A stretch of 64,000 nucleotides of DNA. It comes from CAZLFQ01 sp964558975 (lineage in GTDB: Bacteria > Pseudomonadota > Alphaproteobacteria > Rickettsiales > Midichloriaceae). Positions 35,313-44,509 of this stretch are shown one piece after another (positions within the stretch are counted from its first letter, which is position 1; each line of letters starts with the position of its first letter). The position numbers were made by a program, and so were the translations under genes. Under the pieces are notes generated by a model, which worked only from the letters and a program-made list of their open reading frames with translations, was not told where the DNA came from and ran no database searches. The stretch lies in NCBI GenBank assembly GCA_964558975.1, contig CAZLFQ010000001.1, positions 62,001-126,000 on the forward strand, read 5' to 3'.

Positions 35313-36191
35313 ATGTCTCATATTATTGTTATAGGAAATGAAAAGGGTGGATGTGGGAAAACTACGACAGCCATGCATCTTATCATTAGCTTATTAAAGC
35401 TTGGCTTTACTGTAGGAACAGTAGATTTAGATTCAAGGCAACAATCGCTTACTCGTTATATTGATAATAGAAAACAATATGCATCCAAGAAAAGTATACA
35501 GCTTACGATGCCAGAGCATTTTACTCTTCCTAGAAGTGAGAAAAATATTAAACAAGAAGCTGAAAAAGAAGAAGAGGAAAATTTTACAGCGACAATTCAA
35601 AAACTAGCTGAAAAAGATTTTATTGTAATTGATACCCCTGGAAGTGATGCCTTTATGGGAAGGCTTGCGCATTCGTATGCAGATACAGTAATTACCCCAA
35701 TTAACGATAGCTTCATTGACCTAGATCTAATCGGTAATGTTAATGCCGATACATTAGATTCAATCCGCCCTGGTATTTACAGCGCAATGCTTTGGGAGCA
35801 AAAGATGAAAAAGATTGCCCGCACTCGTAAAGAGATCAACTGGATTATAGTGCGTAACAGGCTTTCTACACTTGATGCTATCAATAAAAGAAATGTTGAA
35901 GTTTCGCTAGCGAAATTAGCAAAACGCTTTGGCTTTAAAATCGCTCCTGGCTTCGGTGATAGAGTTGTTTTCAAAGAATTATTCTTGCTTGGTTTAACAC
36001 TTCATGATGCGGCAAATTCTGGCGAGATTCGTATGAGCACTTCAGTAATTGCGGCACGCCAAGAATTGCGTGAATTCATTAATGCGCTGGGCATTGCTGA
36101 AGTGATTGCTAAATTAGATCAAGATCGTGTAGAACAGACTGCTCCAGTATCTGAATTTCAACAGCATGAAGCAGTTGTTGTTAATGGTTAG
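35313..36191 (+). CDS. mipZ: Division plane positioning ATPase MipZ
   Basis: The 292-residue ParA/MinD-type ATPase has the deviant Walker A KGGCGKTT (residues 11-18), FIVIDTPGSDAFMGRLAHSY and the long conserved block TPINDSFIDLDLIGNV, followed by IYSAMLWEQKMKKIARTRKE, DWVVLRNRLS-like INWIIVRNRLSTLDA and FGFKIAPGFGDRVVFKELFL. These are hallmarks of MipZ rather than generic ParA. In Caulobacter MipZ forms a gradient from the ParB-bound poles and keeps FtsZ at mid-cell. Its presence supports an alphaproteobacterial cell cycle with CtrA. Confidence 0.93.
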   Translation: MSHIIVIGNEKGGCGKTTTAMHLIISLLKLGFTVGTVDLDSRQQSLTRYIDNRKQYASKKSIQLTMPEHFTLPRSEKNIKQEAEKEEEENFTATIQKLAEKDFIVIDTPGSDAFMGRLAHSYADTVITPINDSFIDLDLIGNVNADTLDSIRPGIYSAMLWEQKMKKIARTRKEINWIIVRNRLSTLDAINKRNVEVSLAKLAKRFGFKIAPGFGDRVVFKELFLLGLTLHDAANSGEIRMSTSVIAARQELREFINALGIAEVIAKLDQDRVEQTAPVSEFQQHEAVVVNG

Positions 36192-36243
36192 AGGTTGGCG
36201 GGATTCTGCTAACTAATAGTAGAATGGCAATGAGTGAAATTTT

Positions 36244-36825
36244 ATGAAACTAATAATAGGCTTAGGCAACCCAGGAGATGAATACGTAAAAACCCGTCAT
36301 AACGTTGGTTTTATGCTGCTGGACGCTATTGCCGATAAGTTTAATTTCCCGCAATACTCGCAAAAATTCCATGGCCACTATGCACAAGGTGAAATTCACC
36401 ATAAAAAAATAATATTATTAAAGCCGCAGACTTATATGAATCTTTCGGGCAGATCAGCCCAAGAGTGCGCTCATTTTTTTAAAATACCAGTAAGTGAAGT
36501 GATTGTTTTTCACGATGAATTAGATCTAGAACTTGGTCGTCTTAAAGTTAAGGTGGGTGGAAGCAATGCTGGACATAACGGTTTAAAATCATTGGACGAA
36601 TTCATTGGTAGCGATTATACTCGCGTGCGATTTGGTATTGATAGGCCTCTAAGTAAAAATACAAGCTCTCACGTGCTTTCTAATTTTGCAAAGTCAGAAG
36701 AGCCAGTTGTATTAGAAACAATCGATAGCATAATTGAAAATATAAAATATTTGATAGATGGAAATCACACGGATTTTATGAATAAGTGTGCCCTTTCCAC
36801 GAGAGAAAGTAAGGAGAAAAAATAA
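36244..36825 (+). CDS. pth: Peptidyl-tRNA hydrolase
   Basis: The 193-residue enzyme recycles tRNA from peptidyl-tRNA released by stalled ribosomes. It shows the family N-terminus IIGLGNPGDEYVKTRHNVGF with catalytic His20 and Asn10, the LLKPQTYMNLSG motif, VIVFHDELDL with the catalytic Asp, and VGGSNAGHNGLKS. Its stop codon overlaps the ATG of ychF by one base, indicating translational coupling, a conserved pairing across Proteobacteria. Confidence 0.97.
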   Translation: MKLIIGLGNPGDEYVKTRHNVGFMLLDAIADKFNFPQYSQKFHGHYAQGEIHHKKIILLKPQTYMNLSGRSAQECAHFFKIPVSEVIVFHDELDLELGRLKVKVGGSNAGHNGLKSLDEFIGSDYTRVRFGIDRPLSKNTSSHVLSNFAKSEEPVVLETIDSIIENIKYLIDGNHTDFMNKCALSTRESKEKK

Positions 36826-37919
36826 TGGGTTTTAAGTGCGGAATAGTAGGGCTACCAAACGTTGGTAAGTCAACTTTGTTTAATGCGGTAACAAATAGTG
36901 CAGCGGCAGAAGCTGCAAACTATCCATTCTGCACAATTGAGCCAAATGTGGGGATTGTATCTGTACCAGATGTAAGGTTGAATAAGTTGGCTGAAATTGC
37001 AGGTTCGGCAAAAATCATTCCAACTCAAATTGAATTTGTAGATATAGCAGGTCTTGTAAAAGGAGCGAGTAAAGGTGAAGGGCTAGGTAATCAATTCTTA
37101 TCTCACATCAGGGAAGTTGATGCGATAGTTCACGTTCTTAGATGTTTTGATGATGAAAATATCGTCCATGTTGATGGCAGCGTTGATCCTTTGAGGGATG
37201 CCGAAGTGATAGAGTTAGAACTAATTTTTGCAGATTTAGATAGTATTGAAAAGCGTCTGCCAAATTTAGAAAAAAAAGCAAAGCAACAAAAAGAATTACA
37301 AGAAGAAGTTGAGTTGCTAAATAAAGTTGCTGTAGTTTTAAAAGAAGGAAAACCAGCTCGCGCAATTTGGACAAAAGAAAATTCTAACGCTCTAAGAAAA
37401 TTACAACTTCTAACCACAAAACCAATTTTATATCTTTGTAATGTTGGGGAAGGTGATATCGCATCAGGCAATGCACATACTAAAAAAGTTCAAGAAAAAG
37501 CACAAAGAGAAAATGCAGACTGCGTTTTAATCTCAGCAAAGATTGAATCGGAAATTGCTGTGTTAGAAAATGAAGCTGATAAAAAAGAATTTTTACAAAG
37601 CATTGGTCTAGAAGAAACAGGTTTAAGTCGACTCATTAAAGCAGGTTACCATCTTCTTGGACTTATCACATATTTCACAATTGGGCCAAAAGAAGCGAGA
37701 GCCTGGACAATTATTAATGGTATGCTTGCGCCACAGGCGGCAGGAGTAATTCATACTGATTTTGAGAAAGGCTTTATCCGTGCTGAGACTATTGCTTATG
37801 AAGACTATATTAAATATAGCGGTGAAGCAGGTTCGCGTGATGCTGGTAAATTAAAATCTGAAGGCAAAGAATATATTGTCAAAGACGGTGATGTGATGCA
37901 TTTTAGATTCAACGTGTAA
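36825..37919 (+). CDS. ychF: Redox-regulated ATPase YchF (Obg-related)
   Basis: The 364-residue P-loop protein has G1 GLPNVGKSTLFNAVT, G3 DIAGLVKGASKGEGLGNQFL, an NxxE-type specificity loop LYLCNVGEGD and the C-terminal TGS domain (LITYFTIGPKEARAWTI, ending IVKDGDVMHFRFNV). YchF/OLA1 binds ATP and the ribosome and acts in stress responses. It is coupled to pth and followed after 12 bp by glyQ. Confidence 0.97.
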   Translation: MGFKCGIVGLPNVGKSTLFNAVTNSAAAEAANYPFCTIEPNVGIVSVPDVRLNKLAEIAGSAKIIPTQIEFVDIAGLVKGASKGEGLGNQFLSHIREVDAIVHVLRCFDDENIVHVDGSVDPLRDAEVIELELIFADLDSIEKRLPNLEKKAKQQKELQEEVELLNKVAVVLKEGKPARAIWTKENSNALRKLQLLTTKPILYLCNVGEGDIASGNAHTKKVQEKAQRENADCVLISAKIESEIAVLENEADKKEFLQSIGLEETGLSRLIKAGYHLLGLITYFTIGPKEARAWTIINGMLAPQAAGVIHTDFEKGFIRAETIAYEDYIKYSGEAGSRDAGKLKSEGKEYIVKDGDVMHFRFNV

Positions 37920-37931
37920 TTTGGTTGAGAT

Positions 37932-38774
37932 ATGTATTTTCAGGATTTGATCTTTACATTGCAAAAATATTGGACAGAGCAGGGGTGTATTCTTTTGCAA
38001 CCTTACGATATGGAAGTTGGTGCTGGTACGTCACACCCAGCAACTTTGCTAAGATGTTTAGATGCGAACCCTTGGAATGTTGTATACGTTCAGCCATGCA
38101 GAAGGCCGACTGATGGTAGATATGCTGAAAACCCAAATCGCATGCAGCATTATTATCAGTTGCAAGTGATTCTAAAACCTTCGCCAAAAGATATTCAAGA
38201 GCTTTGTTTGCAGAGTATGTACAAAGTTGGTCTTGATCCTAAGAAACATGATTTCCGTTTTGTGGAAGACGATTGGGAAAACCCAACACTAGGCGCTTGG
38301 GGATTAGGTTGGGAGATGTGGTGTGATGGCATGGAAGTGTTGCAATTTACATACATGCAACAGATTGGCGGTATCGAATGTAACCCAATCCCTGGAGAAT
38401 TGACCTACGGTCTTGAGCGATTGGCTATGTATATTCAAGGTATCGAAAATGTCTGGGATTTGAAATGGAACGATCGAGGTGTGACTTACGCTGATGTGTT
38501 TAAGCGTTCAGAAGTGCAGTATTGTAAATATAATTTTGAAGCAGCAGATACAAATATGTTGCTTACAAATTTCACATCACACGAAAAAGAATGCGAAAGA
38601 TTGTTAGAGCTAGGACTAGCGCAACCTGCCTACGACCAGTGCTTAAAAGCTGCTCACATATTCAATTTGCTTGAGGCAAGAGGAGTTATTAGCGTTACCG
38701 AAAGAACCTCATTCATAAGCCGTATCCGCAATATCACCCGTAAATGCTGCGAGATGTGGGTTGGTTCTAAGTAA
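37932..38774 (+). CDS. glyQ: Glycyl-tRNA synthetase alpha subunit
   Basis: The 280-residue protein is a full-length class II alpha subunit, beginning MYFQDLIFTLQKYWTEQGC and containing LQPYDMEVGAGTSHPATLLR, VQPCRRPTDGRYAENPNRMQ and the QQIGGIECNPIPGELTYGLE active-site block. It charges tRNA-Gly together with the beta subunit. glyS, which normally follows directly, is not here: the next gene is an ankyrin protein and then an opposite-strand gene. Confidence 0.97.
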   Translation: MYFQDLIFTLQKYWTEQGCILLQPYDMEVGAGTSHPATLLRCLDANPWNVVYVQPCRRPTDGRYAENPNRMQHYYQLQVILKPSPKDIQELCLQSMYKVGLDPKKHDFRFVEDDWENPTLGAWGLGWEMWCDGMEVLQFTYMQQIGGIECNPIPGELTYGLERLAMYIQGIENVWDLKWNDRGVTYADVFKRSEVQYCKYNFEAADTNMLLTNFTSHEKECERLLELGLAQPAYDQCLKAAHIFNLLEARGVISVTERTSFISRIRNITRKCCEMWVGSK

Positions 38775-38778
38775 TATC

Positions 38779-38811
38779 ATTAACCAAAAATTAACTATTT
38801 CTCATTATCAT
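38779..38811 (+). promoter_or_regulatory. CtrA-type box and -10 of the ankyrin gene
   Basis: ATTAAC (38779) and ATTAAC (38790) form an exact TTAA-N7-TTAA repeat. TATCAT starts at 38806, 16 bp after the second half-site start. This places transcription just before the ATG at 38838 and argues against an upstream in-frame TTG at 38811. Confidence 0.55.
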
Positions 38812-38837
38812 TGGGATATATATCAAGAGGGGCATAT

Positions 38838-39371
38838 ATGTTCGAAAAACTTTGTGAAGTTATTAGTAGTGGTGAAATAGTTGAAGCTACCAATATAATT
38901 AAGGAAAATAAGGGGTTAGTTACAGCAACTGATTCGCACGGATTAACTGCGCTACATCATGCCAACACAAGAGAGGCATGCGAATTATTAATTAGTTATG
39001 GGGCAAAAGTTGATGCGCAAGATAAATCAGGCAGGACGCCACTTCACTGGGCAGCTGTAAAAGGAAAAAATCCAGACTTTATAAATTCACTGGTTGAGAG
39101 TGGAGCAAATATAGATATGCCTTCAGGCAAAAATAGAAATACACCATTGCACTATGCTGCTCAATATGGCCAAGTTGGTGCGTTAGAAGCGCTTATAAAA
39201 AAGGGTGCTGACAAAAATGTTATAAACTCTCAAATGCAAACATGTCTGGATGTATGCAAAGACCCAAAAACTGCAAAAGCATTAGGCGATTTGTTAAGAG
39301 ACAAAGATGCTCAAAAATACCAAAAAATGGCTGATGTTACCAAAGGCAATTCTATGTCAAAGCAGAAATAA
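38838..39371 (+). CDS. Ankyrin-repeat protein, 177 aa
   Basis: The ATG at 38838 has AGAGGGG seven to eight bases upstream. Three to four canonical ankyrin repeats are visible, with cores DSHGLTALHHANTREACELL, DKSGRTPLHWAAVKG and NRNTPLHYAAQYGQVGALEA. The C-terminus is helical and basic. No signal peptide is present. It sits where glyS would be expected and carries its own CtrA-type promoter, suggesting that it is an inserted accessory gene. Its stop abuts the stop of the minus-strand gene. Confidence 0.88.
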   Translation: MFEKLCEVISSGEIVEATNIIKENKGLVTATDSHGLTALHHANTREACELLISYGAKVDAQDKSGRTPLHWAAVKGKNPDFINSLVESGANIDMPSGKNRNTPLHYAAQYGQVGALEALIKKGADKNVINSQMQTCLDVCKDPKTAKALGDLLRDKDAQKYQKMADVTKGNSMSKQK

Positions 39372-40007
39372 CTAATTAGTCATTACAAGTAATGTTCCAA
39401 CTCTTTTTTTAAGGCTTGTAGGAGATTCAGGATCAGTTAAGATCGTGTTGAAAGCTTCTTTAGCCTTCTCTTTATTACCCTGTTGCAAATAATAAGTGCC
39501 AAGCAATTCAAGAGCTGAGAATTTGTAAATCCCTTCTTGTGTATACTTTTCAAATCCTGCAATGGCTTCTTCTTTGTTTGTTGATAAAGCTGTTTTTAAT
39601 TCAAGATATTTTGAAAGATCTCTTAAGCTTTTATCATAGCTAGAATTTTCCGATACATTTTTATAAATCATATATGACTTATCATAATCCTTTTTAAAGT
39701 CAGAGTATGACCCAGCATTTAATCCTGCTAATGCACCATAATTTGTATTATTAGTTGTAAAAAGTTCTTCAAATTTTTTAACAGCTTCTTCAGGTTTATA
39801 TGCACGCATTTTCATAATTGCAGACATATATTCGCCACCTGCATGATATGCCTTGTTTTCTTGATAGTCATTCCACCAAAGCTTTAAAGCAGCACCAAAT
39901 ATAGATACTACCATAAGAACTAAAATAAAAGTTCCATGTTGCTTAATAAACTGTAGGGCACGCTCGTCCTTAAGTTCATCTCTAACTTCATCTAGTAAAT
40001 CAACCAT
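39372..40007 (-). CDS. YfgM-like membrane-anchored TPR protein
   Basis: I start the protein at MVDLLDEVRDELKDERALQF (40007), the conserved N-terminus of the alphaproteobacterial tetratricopeptide protein family with a YfgM-like (TPR_21) domain; an upstream ATG at 40043 is less likely. One membrane segment (FILVLMVVSIFGAALKLWW) is followed by TPR-like helices (ALELLGTYYLQQGNKEKAKE). YfgM associates with the SecYEG/PpiD periplasmic chaperone network, so a role in envelope protein folding is likely. Confidence 0.82.
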   Translation of the reverse strand: MVDLLDEVRDELKDERALQFIKQHGTFILVLMVVSIFGAALKLWWNDYQENKAYHAGGEYMSAIMKMRAYKPEEAVKKFEELFTTNNTNYGALAGLNAGSYSDFKKDYDKSYMIYKNVSENSSYDKSLRDLSKYLELKTALSTNKEEAIAGFEKYTQEGIYKFSALELLGTYYLQQGNKEKAKEAFNTILTDPESPTSLKKRVGTLLVMTN

Positions 40008-40132
40008 AAAAAAACCTATAATTTTAATACATTTATACACCAACTTATTAATTAATATAATAGTATTTTTTCTGGCATTAAAAATTTGATACTATATAAT
40101 ATTCTATGCTTAGGCTTTAATTGTGATGGTGA

Positions 40133-40741
40133 ATGTACGAATTATTTTTAGAGATTGTTGAGTTAGTAGAGTCTTGGGGCTATTTAGGCATATTTATAAT
40201 GACCTTTATAGAGAGCACTTTCATACCTATTCCTGCGGAAATCACACTTATACCAGCTGGATATATCGTTCATAAAGGTGAAATGAATTTTTATTTAGTC
40301 TGGCTTACCAGTGTAGTAGGCACTTTAGGCGGATCATTGTGTAACTACTATATTGCATACTTTTTTGGTCGTAAGATTTTGATTCAGTATGGGAAATACT
40401 TCTTCATTAACGAAGATAAGCTTAAAGCTATGGAATATTTTATGGAGAGGCATGGATCTATATCTATGTTTTCAGGGAGATTACTTCCGGGGGTTAAGCA
40501 CTTTATTTCATTCCCAGCTGGCTTGGGGAAAATGGACATAAAGTTGTTTTGTTTGTTTACAACATTGGGTGGTGCAATTTGGTGCGGGATTCTTATCTGG
40601 TTGGGCTATGTTATAGGTGAGAATGAGCATTTAATTGCTAGATACTTGAAACAAGTGAACTTTATTCTATTTGTTTTGGTTGTATGTATCATTGCTTTCT
40701 ATATTTGGAAACGCAGAATCAGCACTCAAGATGTTGAGTGA
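40133..40741 (+). CDS. DedA family inner-membrane protein
   Basis: The 202-residue protein has the DedA/SNARE-associated (VTT) domain: FIESTFIPIPAEITLIPAGY, GSLCNYYIAYFFGRKIL, and FSGRLLPGVKHFISFPAGLG with the essential Glu and Arg motifs, and four to five membrane segments. DedA proteins are lipid scramblase/flippase-like and include undecaprenyl-phosphate recyclers; some confer resistance to cationic peptides. A TATAAT promoter lies 30-35 bp upstream. Confidence 0.92.
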   Translation: MYELFLEIVELVESWGYLGIFIMTFIESTFIPIPAEITLIPAGYIVHKGEMNFYLVWLTSVVGTLGGSLCNYYIAYFFGRKILIQYGKYFFINEDKLKAMEYFMERHGSISMFSGRLLPGVKHFISFPAGLGKMDIKLFCLFTTLGGAIWCGILIWLGYVIGENEHLIARYLKQVNFILFVLVVCIIAFYIWKRRISTQDVE

Positions 40742-40806
40742 TTAGCGAGATTGTTTAAGTGTATCAATTAAATCAGATCTCGAACTCTCAAAGTGACATC
40801 TTCGGA

Positions 40807-42243
40807 CTAATTCAGAAGGATTCCCCATTTTTTAGCCAAGTATTGTTCTAAAGATTTGCGTTCAGCAGTTGTAAGTTCTTTATTTATATATAAATATTCT
40901 AAGAAATCATAATCTGATGGGCCGTTATCTGGAAATGATCCAATTATAATGGTATTCTTCCAATTGAAATCAGATTGTGTTCCGGCGAGACTACCAACTT
41001 GTAACCCGTCTATATATAACAAGGTATTAGATATTGTTCCTACTGTGCTTATGGCAACGTGAGCTTTATAATCTTTGAATCCTAGGCCGCCATTGTTATA
41101 GTAGATGCTACCAGGAGTCCAATTGTAAGATCTGAAGTCTGTTCCAACTAATCCATGACTTCTATCATTAGAAACCCAAGCATAAGATGGTGAGTCTGTA
41201 ATAACATTGAAATTTGTTGAATAATTTAAAGTCTGTGTGGCAAAAACTGTAACTAGTGTATACGGCCCTTCTGTTATTCCTGAAGCTCCAGTTATATATA
41301 GAGAGTCTATTGTTCCGGGAAGAAATTGTATGGTGCTTATCCCATTTTTTTTAGGTCCTGGATAATCTGGTCTGTAAAAAGAGTCGTTTTGAACAGCATG
41401 CAATCCACTCGGGGACTTATCCATTAATCTATGGACTCCACCAGTATTTGTGGTAATTGAGCATTTATCGGCTGCATCTAGCCATACTTGGCAATTTGAT
41501 AAACCTGCTGGACATGATTTAAATTTTGAGTTTGTGCTATAAGTAATCAAGTCGTCATAATATGACGTAGTAGTATTGCTTTTGGCAATTTCAGATGCTC
41601 TAAAAGTTGTGTTGCCATCGCAATTTGCTCCATCTTTGGAGGCTGCATCGCATCCCGCTGGGATAGTACCGGACTCAGGCGCACGAGCACCTTTTTGATC
41701 TGATCCGTGAGATACTAATATAAAGGTAGTAATATTTGATATGGTATTGTTGTTGTAATCACTGATTATGAGTGATCCATTAGTTTCACAGTTGTTCTCA
41801 TCTTGTGTGAATCTTGCATCTATGGCATATGTGATTATAGATTTCCAGCCATCAAGTGATATGGATTCAGGTAAACCCAAAGTTTTGAATGGTACAGAAC
41901 CTTGTGCCATTGACATTAAAGAAGTGTTTATGGGGTTGGTAACGCAACTAAGTGCTGCAGGGCAAGCTGAGTAACAGTTTGATGTTGCTACTCCGTAGTT
42001 AGTGTCACTTGCAGCTAAATTTGGGAGCGAAGGGCATGGATATTTTCCATATAAAGTTCTATATGTTTCAAGTGATTTTGAGATAGTTTCAAGTCTTTGT
42101 TTTGTAGTGGAGATTTCTTGAGATTGAATTTGTGAGTTAAGTCCAGATGTAGATATTGCAACCATTAGAGCCACTATAGTCAGCACGATTGCTAGTTCTA
42201 AAAGTGAAAAAGCATTCATATTATTTTGGCTATTATATTGCAT
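40807..42243 (-). CDS. Large pseudopilin with C-terminal lectin-like domain (copy 2)
   Basis: The 478-residue protein begins with a type IV prepilin/pseudopilin leader: MNA then FSLLELAIVLTIVALMVAIS, with Glu5 conserved but Ala instead of Gly before the cleavage site. The middle is Cys-rich (YPCPSLPNL, CYSACPAALSCV). From about 250 the sequence resembles a concanavalin/LamG-type beta sandwich (CQVWLDAADKCS, GPYTLVTVFATQ, TLLYIDGLQVGSL, NTIIIGSFP) and ends in a helix (LTTAERKSLEQYLAKKWG). Typical pseudopilins are 150-250 residues, so this is a fusion. It lies 3 bp after its paralogue. Confidence 0.8.
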   Translation of the reverse strand: MQYNSQNNMNAFSLLELAIVLTIVALMVAISTSGLNSQIQSQEISTTKQRLETISKSLETYRTLYGKYPCPSLPNLAASDTNYGVATSNCYSACPAALSCVTNPINTSLMSMAQGSVPFKTLGLPESISLDGWKSIITYAIDARFTQDENNCETNGSLIISDYNNNTISNITTFILVSHGSDQKGARAPESGTIPAGCDAASKDGANCDGNTTFRASEIAKSNTTTSYYDDLITYSTNSKFKSCPAGLSNCQVWLDAADKCSITTNTGGVHRLMDKSPSGLHAVQNDSFYRPDYPGPKKNGISTIQFLPGTIDSLYITGASGITEGPYTLVTVFATQTLNYSTNFNVITDSPSYAWVSNDRSHGLVGTDFRSYNWTPGSIYYNNGGLGFKDYKAHVAISTVGTISNTLLYIDGLQVGSLAGTQSDFNWKNTIIIGSFPDNGPSDYDFLEYLYINKELTTAERKSLEQYLAKKWGILLN

Positions 42244-42246
42244 ATG

Positions 42247-43668
42247 TTAGTAATTCAACCCCCACTTTTGTGCTAGATATACTTGTAGTGCTTTACGTTC
42301 ATCATCAGTAAGTTCTTTGTTGAAATATATATATTCAAGCAAATTATAGTTTGCTGCTCCTAGATTGGTATGGGATCCGATTATTAAGGTAGTCTCACCT
42401 GTTCTTGAAGAAGCTGTTCCTCCTTGAGTACCAATGGAAGCTCCATCTACAAATGTTTCGCTACCGTTAGTGCCAACTGTTGTAATTGCTACATGAGGGA
42501 ATCCATTATTAAATGTGGCAGTACTGGTTATGTATTGTGCTCCACCAGCAGTATGGTTATAGCTTCTGACAAAGCCAGTTGTTAATCCATGACTCCTATC
42601 GTACGTGGTTGCAGAGTAAGTAGCACTATCAGCGAGAACGTTAAACGTAGTTGTAGATGCTGATGAGGCAAATACGGTTACAATCGAATAAGGGCCGTCT
42701 GAGAGTACTCCGGAAGCAGATGCATATAATGCATCTGTATTAGCAGGTACGAATGTTATGTAATTTCTATTATTAATTTTGGCTGTTGAATAATCAGGTC
42801 TATTTCCAGAAGTGGTTTGTGTGGCAGGGTATAGTCCTGTTAAAGATGCTTTGTTGCGAATTGAGTGTACTCCTCCGGTATTATTAATGATGCTGCATTT
42901 ATCAGAAGCATCGTACCAAATTTGACATCCTGATAAGCCAGCTGGACAATATAGCGCTTTGGTATTTGGATTAAACAAAACAATATCATCATAGTAAGCA
43001 GTATTAGTATTACTTAAGCTAGCTTCAGAAATTCTAAATGTCGTATTATTATCGCAATTTGCTCCATCCTTAGCTGCTGCATCGCAGCTATCTGGAATTG
43101 TTCCTGAGTCTGGTGCATATGCACCTTTTTGGTCTAATCCATGTGAAACAAGTATATACATGGCTTTTGATGTGACACTATTGTTGCTATAATCTTGAAT
43201 GTTGATCAAGCCATCTGTCTCACATCTGTTCAGGTCTTGAGTGAATCTTGCATCTATTGCATATGTGATTTTATTACCCCATGGATCTAGGGTTAATTCT
43301 GGTGCAATTCCAAGAGTTTTGAATGGAATTGAGCCTTGAGCCATATCCTGAAGGGTGCTGTTCGTAGCGTTTGCTACACAGTTTAGTCCAGCAGGGCAAG
43401 TTGTATAACAATCTGTAACTGCGTCACCATAGCTCGCACTGGATGAGGCTAAGTTCGGCAGGGCTGGGCAAGGATATTTCTCAAATTGAATTCTATAATT
43501 CTCAATTGCAAGCTTTACCGCAGCTAATCGCTGTTTAGTAGAAGATATCTCTGAGCTATCAAGCTGTGATTTAAGTCCAGAGATACTAATAGTGACCATA
43601 ACACCAACTATGGTCAAAACGACTGCCATTTCTAGCAAAGAAAAAGCCCGACTTAAAGAGTTTTTCAT
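42247..43668 (-). CDS. Large pseudopilin with C-terminal lectin-like domain (copy 1)
   Basis: The 473-residue protein is a paralogue of the next gene over its whole length. The leader is MKNSLSRA followed by FSLLEMAVVLTIVGVMVTIS, again with Ala at -1. It shares the Cys-rich part (YPCPALPNL, CYTTCPAGLNCV), the segment WGNKITYAIDARFTQDLNRC, and the lectin-like end (CQIWYDASDKCS, TFVDGASIGTQGG, TTLIIGSHTN, DDERKALQVYLAQKWGLN). It would be processed by the divergently encoded prepilin peptidase and assembled at a type II secretion or type IV pilus-like machine, displaying a sugar-binding-like domain. Confidence 0.8.
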   Translation of the reverse strand: MKNSLSRAFSLLEMAVVLTIVGVMVTISISGLKSQLDSSEISSTKQRLAAVKLAIENYRIQFEKYPCPALPNLASSSASYGDAVTDCYTTCPAGLNCVANATNSTLQDMAQGSIPFKTLGIAPELTLDPWGNKITYAIDARFTQDLNRCETDGLINIQDYSNNSVTSKAMYILVSHGLDQKGAYAPDSGTIPDSCDAAAKDGANCDNNTTFRISEASLSNTNTAYYDDIVLFNPNTKALYCPAGLSGCQIWYDASDKCSIINNTGGVHSIRNKASLTGLYPATQTTSGNRPDYSTAKINNRNYITFVPANTDALYASASGVLSDGPYSIVTVFASSASTTTFNVLADSATYSATTYDRSHGLTTGFVRSYNHTAGGAQYITSTATFNNGFPHVAITTVGTNGSETFVDGASIGTQGGTASSRTGETTLIIGSHTNLGAANYNLLEYIYFNKELTDDERKALQVYLAQKWGLNY

Positions 43669-43744
43669 TTTTGTAATATAAAAAACTTTGTATATATATA
43701 ATTATAAGATAAATTTATATTTATAACAAGGACATAGGTTTGAT

Positions 43745-44509
43745 ATGTATATAAGTTCGGTGTGTATTGAACTTGGTTATTTTATAATCGGTCTTGTATT
43801 TGGCAGTTTTGCTACGATGGCTAGCCATAGGTTAGTTCATGGCGGTAGCTTTTATACTAGGTCAAAATGCCCTAAGTGCAACCATAAACTGGGAATTCGC
43901 GATCTTTTTCCCCTGTTTTCTTATTTGTTTCAAAATGGGAAATGTCGTTATTGTAGGAAGAAAATTTCTATTAGATACCCACTCACAGAACTTATAACTG
44001 GTTTGGCATTCTTTGTAATAGCAACTAGATACGGAGATTTAACAGTTTTTGCAATTTTATTATGTGCAATTAGTTTGGCTCTTATAATAATGATTGTAAC
44101 TGATTTTGAAGCGTACATAATACCTGATCAAATTCAGGTGTCATTATTAATTTTGGGTGTTTTATTTAGTTATTATAAAGGTTTTAGCTTACTGCAGGTG
44201 ATCTTTATGCCAATGATACTGCTCGCCTTTGCTCTATTGTTGAAATACGGTTTTATGCTGTTTATGAAAAAAGATGGTTTAGGTCTAGGTGACGTTAAAT
44301 TCTTTGCTGTTTCTGGTTTATATCTTATTCCAGATGCTGTTGCCTCATTTTTTTTTCTTAGTGGTATTATTGGGGTATTAACTGCTATAGTATGGAGATT
44401 GATGAAAAAGGGTGATGTCTTTCCTTTTGGTCCATCATTAGCGATGGCATTATATCTTTTAATTGTCTTTCCAAGAACTATGAATATATCTAACTACTTA
44501 TTTAATTAA
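43745..44509 (+). CDS. pilD: Type 4 prepilin peptidase / N-methyltransferase
   Basis: The 254-residue membrane protein has the complete bifunctional layout: an N-terminal cytoplasmic zinc region CPKCNHKLG...CRYCRKK, and two catalytic aspartates in VTDFEAYIIPD and in GLGLGDVKFFAVSG (the GxGD protease motif), within about seven to eight membrane segments. It would cleave and N-methylate prepilins, including the two large pseudopilins encoded divergently next to it. Its stop overlaps the ATG of the kinase gene by one base. Confidence 0.95.
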   Translation: MYISSVCIELGYFIIGLVFGSFATMASHRLVHGGSFYTRSKCPKCNHKLGIRDLFPLFSYLFQNGKCRYCRKKISIRYPLTELITGLAFFVIATRYGDLTVFAILLCAISLALIIMIVTDFEAYIIPDQIQVSLLILGVLFSYYKGFSLLQVIFMPMILLAFALLLKYGFMLFMKKDGLGLGDVKFFAVSGLYLIPDAVASFFFLSGIIGVLTAIVWRLMKKGDVFPFGPSLAMALYLLIVFPRTMNISNYLFN

